A stretch of 64,000 nt of DNA, taken from contig JAAEMK010001124.1 in the NCBI GenBank assembly GCA_024225635.1, positions 21,147 through 85,146 of the forward strand. Reading direction: 5' to 3'. Under the pieces are notes generated by a model. It was given only the letters and a program-made list of their open reading frames with translations. It was not told where the DNA came from and ran no database searches. The DNA comes from Desulfobacteraceae bacterium (GTDB lineage Bacteria > Desulfobacterota > Desulfobacteria > Desulfobacterales > Desulfobacteraceae). This document shows positions 60,074 through 64,000 of this stretch, one piece after another. A program made the translations under genes and the position numbers. How positions within the stretch are numbered: the stretch's first letter is position 1; every line of letters starts with the position of its first letter.

Positions 60074-60862
60074 ATGCAAAATATCACACAAAAGGGCAAG
60101 GGCCTTGCCTTTCTCATCCACGAGGATCGCCTGCTCCTCATGGCGGACGGCGCTTCACTGCGCCTCCCCCTTGTTGGAGAACTCCCGGCCCCGGCAACGG
60201 GACGATGGTTTGCAAATCATCTAAGGATGGACTGCTTTGTCTGCCCCATTCCCAAGGAGTTCCCCCTGCCTGACGCCGCAAGGCTTCTGACTCTGCGCCA
60301 GCTATTCGATCTGATCGATGACCATCTCTACATCCTGGCAGGCCGGGCCGTCCAGATCCTGAACTGGGACCTGAGCCATCAATACTGCGGATGCTGCGCA
60401 ACTCCCATGGAGGAAAAGAAGGGGGAGATCGCCAAGATCTGCCCGTCCTGCAACGCCATCAGCTACCCCAGGCTCTCTCCCGCCGTGATCATGACGGTTG
60501 AACGGGACGATGAGATTCTCCTGGGCCGCTCCCCCCATTTCCCCAAAGAGATGTACTCCACCCTTGCAGGCTTTGTGGAACCGGGTGAAACCCTGGAGCA
60601 GGCGGTCCAGCGGGAGATAAGGGAGGAGGTCAATGTAGAGGTGGAGGATGTCAGGTACTTTGGCAGCCAGCCCTGGCCCTTTCCCCATTCGCTGATGGTG
60701 GGCTTCACCACCCGATATGCCGGCGGCGATATCATCCCGGACCCCGGGGAGATCGAGGATGCCCGCTGGTTCCATAGGGACGCCCTGCCAAAGCTGCCCT
60801 CCCGGATCAGCATTGCCAGGAAACTGATCGACAACTTCCTGGCGCGTACCCTGCCGAACTGA
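60074..60862 (+). CDS. nudC: NAD(H) pyrophosphatase NudC
   Basis: The protein of about 262 residues has the NudC zinc ribbon (YCGCCATPMEEKKGEIAKICPSC), YPRLSPAVIMTV and the Nudix box GFVEPGETLEQAVQREIREEVNVEV followed by GSQPWPFPHSLM, the SQPWPFPxS signature of NADH-type members. It hydrolyses NADH and removes NAD caps from RNA in other bacteria. ATG 60074 with GGAG 9 nt upstream is preferred, but ATG 60050 overlapping the preceding stop is possible. Confidence 0.93.
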   Translation: MQNITQKGKGLAFLIHEDRLLLMADGASLRLPLVGELPAPATGRWFANHLRMDCFVCPIPKEFPLPDAARLLTLRQLFDLIDDHLYILAGRAVQILNWDLSHQYCGCCATPMEEKKGEIAKICPSCNAISYPRLSPAVIMTVERDDEILLGRSPHFPKEMYSTLAGFVEPGETLEQAVQREIREEVNVEVEDVRYFGSQPWPFPHSLMVGFTTRYAGGDIIPDPGEIEDARWFHRDALPKLPSRISIARKLIDNFLARTLPN

Positions 60863-60933
60863 CCCGTACGATAAGGAAGGCCTGTCCCACGGACTGAAGA
60901 AATCACGGACAATCTCTAACAAAGGAAACGTTC

Positions 60934-61995
60934 ATGACGATTTTACTCAAATGCGCATTGTCGGTCATCCTGGTTACAGGCCTTGCCCTTTCTGCTTTAA
61001 TCGTTTACGGAACCATAACCAATTACAGGCCTGAAGAAAAAACCGTCATATCCGAAACCGGCAATCCGGACACAATACCGGCCGGGGGAGGGGAAGAACT
61101 TTCCATGCTGATATGGAATATCGGATATGGCGGACTGAGTGCCGACATGGACTTTTTTTACGACGGCGGCGCCATGGTCAGGACCACCAGGGAGAATGTG
61201 CGGACAAACCTTGAACAAATCCGGAATTACCTGCAACAGAACAAGGACAATGATTTTTTACTGCTCCAGGAGGTGGACAGGGGCTCCGGGAGAAGCTACT
61301 ACCATGATGAATTCCTAGCATTTTCAGAATTACTGAACAGCCACAAAGCCCGTTTTGCCGTCAATTACGATGTCAAGTTCGTCCCCGTCCCTTTTACCTC
61401 ACCACTTGGAAAGGTGTTGTCCGGCCTTGGCACGTTCAGCAGGTTTGAACCCCGGTCATCGGTTCGTTTTTCCTTTCCCGGCAACTATGGATGGCCCAAA
61501 GGGTTGTTCATGCTTGACCGGTGTTTCCTGGTAAACAGGTATGATGTTTCCGACGGAAAAGAACTTCTTGTCATAAACACCCATAATTCCGCATATGACG
61601 ATGGAAGCCTCAGAAAAGGCCAGATGGAATACCTGAAGAAATTCCTGCTCCATGAGTATGCAAAAGGCAATTATATCATTGTGGGCGGAGACTGGAACCA
61701 GTCCCCTCCCGGTTTTACTCCCCCGGCCCACATGGCTTTGTTTGACAAAGAGAATTTCACCCCCGTGAACAAGGAATATCTGCCGTCCGGCTGGACCTGG
61801 TTTTACGACGGCGACACACCGACGAACAGGCGGCTTCACACCCCCTACCATCGCAGCAGCTCCCTGGTGACAATCATCGATTTTTATCTCCTGTCCCCGA
61901 ATGTCGAGGGTATTTTCATCAAGACAACGGATCTTGATTTTCAGAATTCAGACCACCAGCCTGTCCTTGCAAGGGTGAGACTGAAACAGAACTGA
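60934..61995 (+). CDS. Endonuclease/exonuclease/phosphatase-fold protein with N-terminal anchor
   Basis: The 353-residue protein has an N-terminal hydrophobic segment (CALSVILVTGLALSALIVYG), so it is likely anchored or secreted. The EEP fold motifs are IWNIGYGG, LLQEVDR, VINTHNSAY, VGGDWNQSPPG and SDHQPVLARV. The DNA-repair-type specificity residues are not clear; sphingomyelinase-like or phosphatase members share this fold. The substrate is unknown. Confidence 0.85.
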   Translation: MTILLKCALSVILVTGLALSALIVYGTITNYRPEEKTVISETGNPDTIPAGGGEELSMLIWNIGYGGLSADMDFFYDGGAMVRTTRENVRTNLEQIRNYLQQNKDNDFLLLQEVDRGSGRSYYHDEFLAFSELLNSHKARFAVNYDVKFVPVPFTSPLGKVLSGLGTFSRFEPRSSVRFSFPGNYGWPKGLFMLDRCFLVNRYDVSDGKELLVINTHNSAYDDGSLRKGQMEYLKKFLLHEYAKGNYIIVGGDWNQSPPGFTPPAHMALFDKENFTPVNKEYLPSGWTWFYDGDTPTNRRLHTPYHRSSSLVTIIDFYLLSPNVEGIFIKTTDLDFQNSDHQPVLARVRLKQN

Positions 61996-62016
61996 CCCGG
62001 ACCAGCCGGTAATTGT

Positions 62017-63708
62017 TCAGGCAAAGAGCCGCATGGCAAGGCGTTTCTCCCCGTGCACCATGGGCAGAATGGCCGTTACCGTACACAGGCCGCCAGCCAG
62101 GACAAAGGAGACAACACACCAGAGGCGGGTGGTAAAATCAAGGGGCAGCCCCTTGAGCCGGGCCATGAAAAAGGAGTAAACAGGCCCAGCCTCGATCAAG
62201 ATGACGCAGCCGATGAAAAGGGCGCTCAGGACCATGAAGATGAGCCCCCCGTAGCTTGAGAGGGTCTGGGCCGGATTCTCCGATTTAAAATCGGCAAAGG
62301 CTGCCCCCATTCCGATGCCAAGGCTCACCACCCCGGGCACCATGAAACAGACATTGACGAGGGATAGCCCCATCATGAACGGCCCCACCTGAAGAAGGAT
62401 GTTGGTGCTGACGATGAGCACCAGGGTCAACACCAGCAGGGGCACAAGGTAAAGAAAGTATTTGACCCAGAGAAACTGCCGGAGCCGGACCGGACTTGAC
62501 CGGACGATCCAGAAAGCCTCCCCCTCGATGCTGACCCCGGGAAAGACAAACCTGCCCGCAACGGCCGTCAGCACAAACAGGGCCAGGCCCATGTTAAAAA
62601 AAGCAAGGACATTCTGGAGATAGATGGTCTTGACCGGGGTGCGGTCAAAGGGAATCACCTTGAAATTGTAGAGATAGATCCCGATGAGGGCCATGATCAG
62701 AAAAAGCTGGGACCACTGGGTCTGGTCCCGGAAAAAGGTCTTGATCTCCTTGACGGCCAGGGCCCGCACCGGGCCGGGCAAAAAAGAGAGCCAGAAGAAC
62801 TCCAGGCGACGCCGGGTGAAGAGCCTGGCAGGAGCCCGCCGTGCCCTGGATACCCCCTTGAAGTAGATGGCGTCGGCAACAAGGGTCATGGCAACCCCGA
62901 TCATCCCTGCAAAGCTGCCTAAAAGCCCCAGGTGGAAGCAGGCGCTCCCAAAACGTCCGTTCAGGGACGCCACCAGGGCATCATAGGCCCAGGTGCTTGG
63001 CAGCAGGGGTGATGAGGGCGACTGCATGGACTTAAGGTAAAAAAGGGTGGCGGAGAACACCTCGGGATCAATCAGGCGTTCGGGCCTGATCACCCGGATT
63101 CCCACGTACAACGCGATAAAGAGCGATAGCCCCACAAACACGAAGATGGTTCGAATACGGCTTGCCGGCACCACGATCACGGCGACCATGATAACCACGG
63201 CGCTTATGGCGCAGGCCGTGACGCCAAGGAGCACCAGCACGGCCCCAAGGGTCCCATAATAGTACCAGGGCCCCTGGAAGATCAACCCATAGGCGCCGAA
63301 CATGGGAAGGGTAAACACGATCACCATCCACGAGCTGTCCACAGCGCTTTCGATCCACCGCGCCACAAAGATCTTGTATGCCGGAACAGGCATGGCATGG
63401 ACCAGAAGCAAATCCTTTGAAAGATAAAGCTTGGAAAGGGTGACCAGGATGCCGGAAAATACAAGCAAGGAAAAAAGGGTGACCACCACCACGGACATCA
63501 GTTTGAAGGCAAGGATATCCCCCAGCTCCTGGATGCTCGCAAAATAGGAAAGCACCCTGTGGGAGGCCCAGAAGATCCCAAGCCATAAGCCCATGCCGAG
63601 AAAGAAGAGGACAACATGGCCGGACCGTTGCCGGATCGTCCGGCCCCATGGTCCCCGGTTCCTGAAGGACAGTAGCCTTGGCCGTATCAGGGTGATGATC
63701 TCATCCAT
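62017..63708 (-). CDS. Large multi-spanning exporter-like membrane protein
   Basis: The 563-residue protein has about 12-14 hydrophobic segments in two similar halves joined by a basic stretch (SRARRAPARLFTRRRLEFFWLS). The layout resembles putative ABC exporter permeases of the ABC-2-like type, with LKEIKTFFRDQTQWSQLFL as the family-like segment before the second half. Its ATPase is not in the window and may lie upstream, beyond 64000. Neither substrate nor partner can be assigned. Confidence 0.65.
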   Translation of the reverse strand: MDEIITLIRPRLLSFRNRGPWGRTIRQRSGHVVLFFLGMGLWLGIFWASHRVLSYFASIQELGDILAFKLMSVVVVTLFSLLVFSGILVTLSKLYLSKDLLLVHAMPVPAYKIFVARWIESAVDSSWMVIVFTLPMFGAYGLIFQGPWYYYGTLGAVLVLLGVTACAISAVVIMVAVIVVPASRIRTIFVFVGLSLFIALYVGIRVIRPERLIDPEVFSATLFYLKSMQSPSSPLLPSTWAYDALVASLNGRFGSACFHLGLLGSFAGMIGVAMTLVADAIYFKGVSRARRAPARLFTRRRLEFFWLSFLPGPVRALAVKEIKTFFRDQTQWSQLFLIMALIGIYLYNFKVIPFDRTPVKTIYLQNVLAFFNMGLALFVLTAVAGRFVFPGVSIEGEAFWIVRSSPVRLRQFLWVKYFLYLVPLLVLTLVLIVSTNILLQVGPFMMGLSLVNVCFMVPGVVSLGIGMGAAFADFKSENPAQTLSSYGGLIFMVLSALFIGCVILIEAGPVYSFFMARLKGLPLDFTTRLWCVVSFVLAGGLCTVTAILPMVHGEKRLAMRLFA

Positions 63709-64000
63709 TGTCGACTCTCACCTTAAAAGCCTTATGGTCGTATAAATCCAAAGGTCATGAAAAATGTCATAATACCGCGATAACAAAGCAAACCCCAGAA
63801 AAACATGACCCCACGCCCTCCGCGTTACAATTTGACAAAATTATTTTTGCCAGCCATTTTGAGGCATCCTTCATTTCCCGCTTTACACTTCATGCAAATT
63901 AAAATGATTTTTTGACGGGCAGGAGAATATTTTAAAAAATACTGTGAGCAGCACTCCATTCGGTGTACTTTAGAATTTGCGAAAAAAAAAAGACTCCGGA
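63709..64000. other. AT-rich intergenic stretch at the right edge
   Basis: No convincing gene is seen. A short plus-strand frame of 64 codons has no ribosome site and unlikely composition. The final bases give a T run on the minus strand preceded by GGAGTC-type sequence, possibly the end of a terminator for a minus-strand gene lying beyond the window. Confidence 0.5.

Noticed and set aside
63708-63902. Short plus-strand frame at the right edge
   Set aside because: No ribosome site, no motif, AT-rich intergenic composition.

Overview
The window is ordinary chromosome from an anaerobic bacterium, most likely Desulfobacterota (Desulfobacterales-like sulfate reducers or relatives). This placement is an inference from gene content: an F-ATPase Fo block (atpZ-atpI-atpB-atpE) apart from F1 genes, a selenocysteine-type SelD, the short form of ThiC, indolepyruvate:ferredoxin oxidoreductase beside an FrhB-like Fe-S protein, a tungstate-type transporter, and sensor proteins with a Cys-rich C-terminal tail. 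No sulfate-reduction gene, rRNA, tRNA, integrase or transposase was recognised, and no plasmid or phage backbone is visible.

Layout. 1-3.7 kb: 3' end of pgeF, a tandem repeat array, selD read through an in-frame UGA, and the Fo genes of ATP synthase closed by a terminator. 3.7-14 kb: a relic of an acyl-CoA synthetase, then two thiamine clusters facing each other. A TPP riboswitch precedes thiS-thiG-thiH-thiF-thiE-thiC on the plus strand. A second one precedes thiZ-thiX-thiY-thiM-thiE-thiD on the minus strand. Together they cover de novo synthesis, precursor uptake and salvage. 14-17.4 kb: a GAF/PAS signalling protein, a small monooxygenase-like protein and a diguanylate cyclase. 17.7-21.4 kb: an FrhB-like protein with iorA and iorB. 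21.4-28.7 kb: M48 peptidase, Nudix hydrolase, a membrane-quality operon (long NfeD, short NfeD, FloA, Pro-rich anchored protein) and a PAQR/hemolysin III protein lying between two double inverted-repeat elements. 29-32.4 kb: a histidine kinase overlapped by a B12-type radical SAM gene.

32.5-37.4 kb: trpL-trpE-trpG-trpD-trpCF with a sequence-supported transcription attenuator. 37.4-43.7 kb: single genes (LysM protein, FGE-like protein, isolated flagellin, nucleoside transporter, lysophospholipase-like hydrolase, phosphoesterase, J-domain protein). 43.9-47.5 kb: tupABC, a TetR regulator and an IscU-like protein. 47.6-50.3 kb: K+ channel/RCK, YbjN-like, PspA and DUF4178-like proteins in one row, probably an envelope-stress unit. 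50.7-53.1 kb: a THI5/SsuA-type ABC transporter. 53.2-58.9 kb: an SOS mutagenesis cassette read lexA, DUF72, imuB-like, dnaE2-like. 59.1-64 kb: a 2-hydroxyacid dehydrogenase with NudC, an EEP-family protein, and a large exporter-like membrane protein.

A recurring intergenic inverted repeat with arm GGGGTCAGGCTTAGCTTATT is present at six places. It resembles a REPIN/REP family, but no RAYT transposase is in view. The observations most worth checking are selenocysteine SelD, the trp attenuator, the DUF72-containing mutasome operon, the sodium-type ion-site residues in AtpE, the PspA/K+ channel operon and the repeat family around the PAQR gene.
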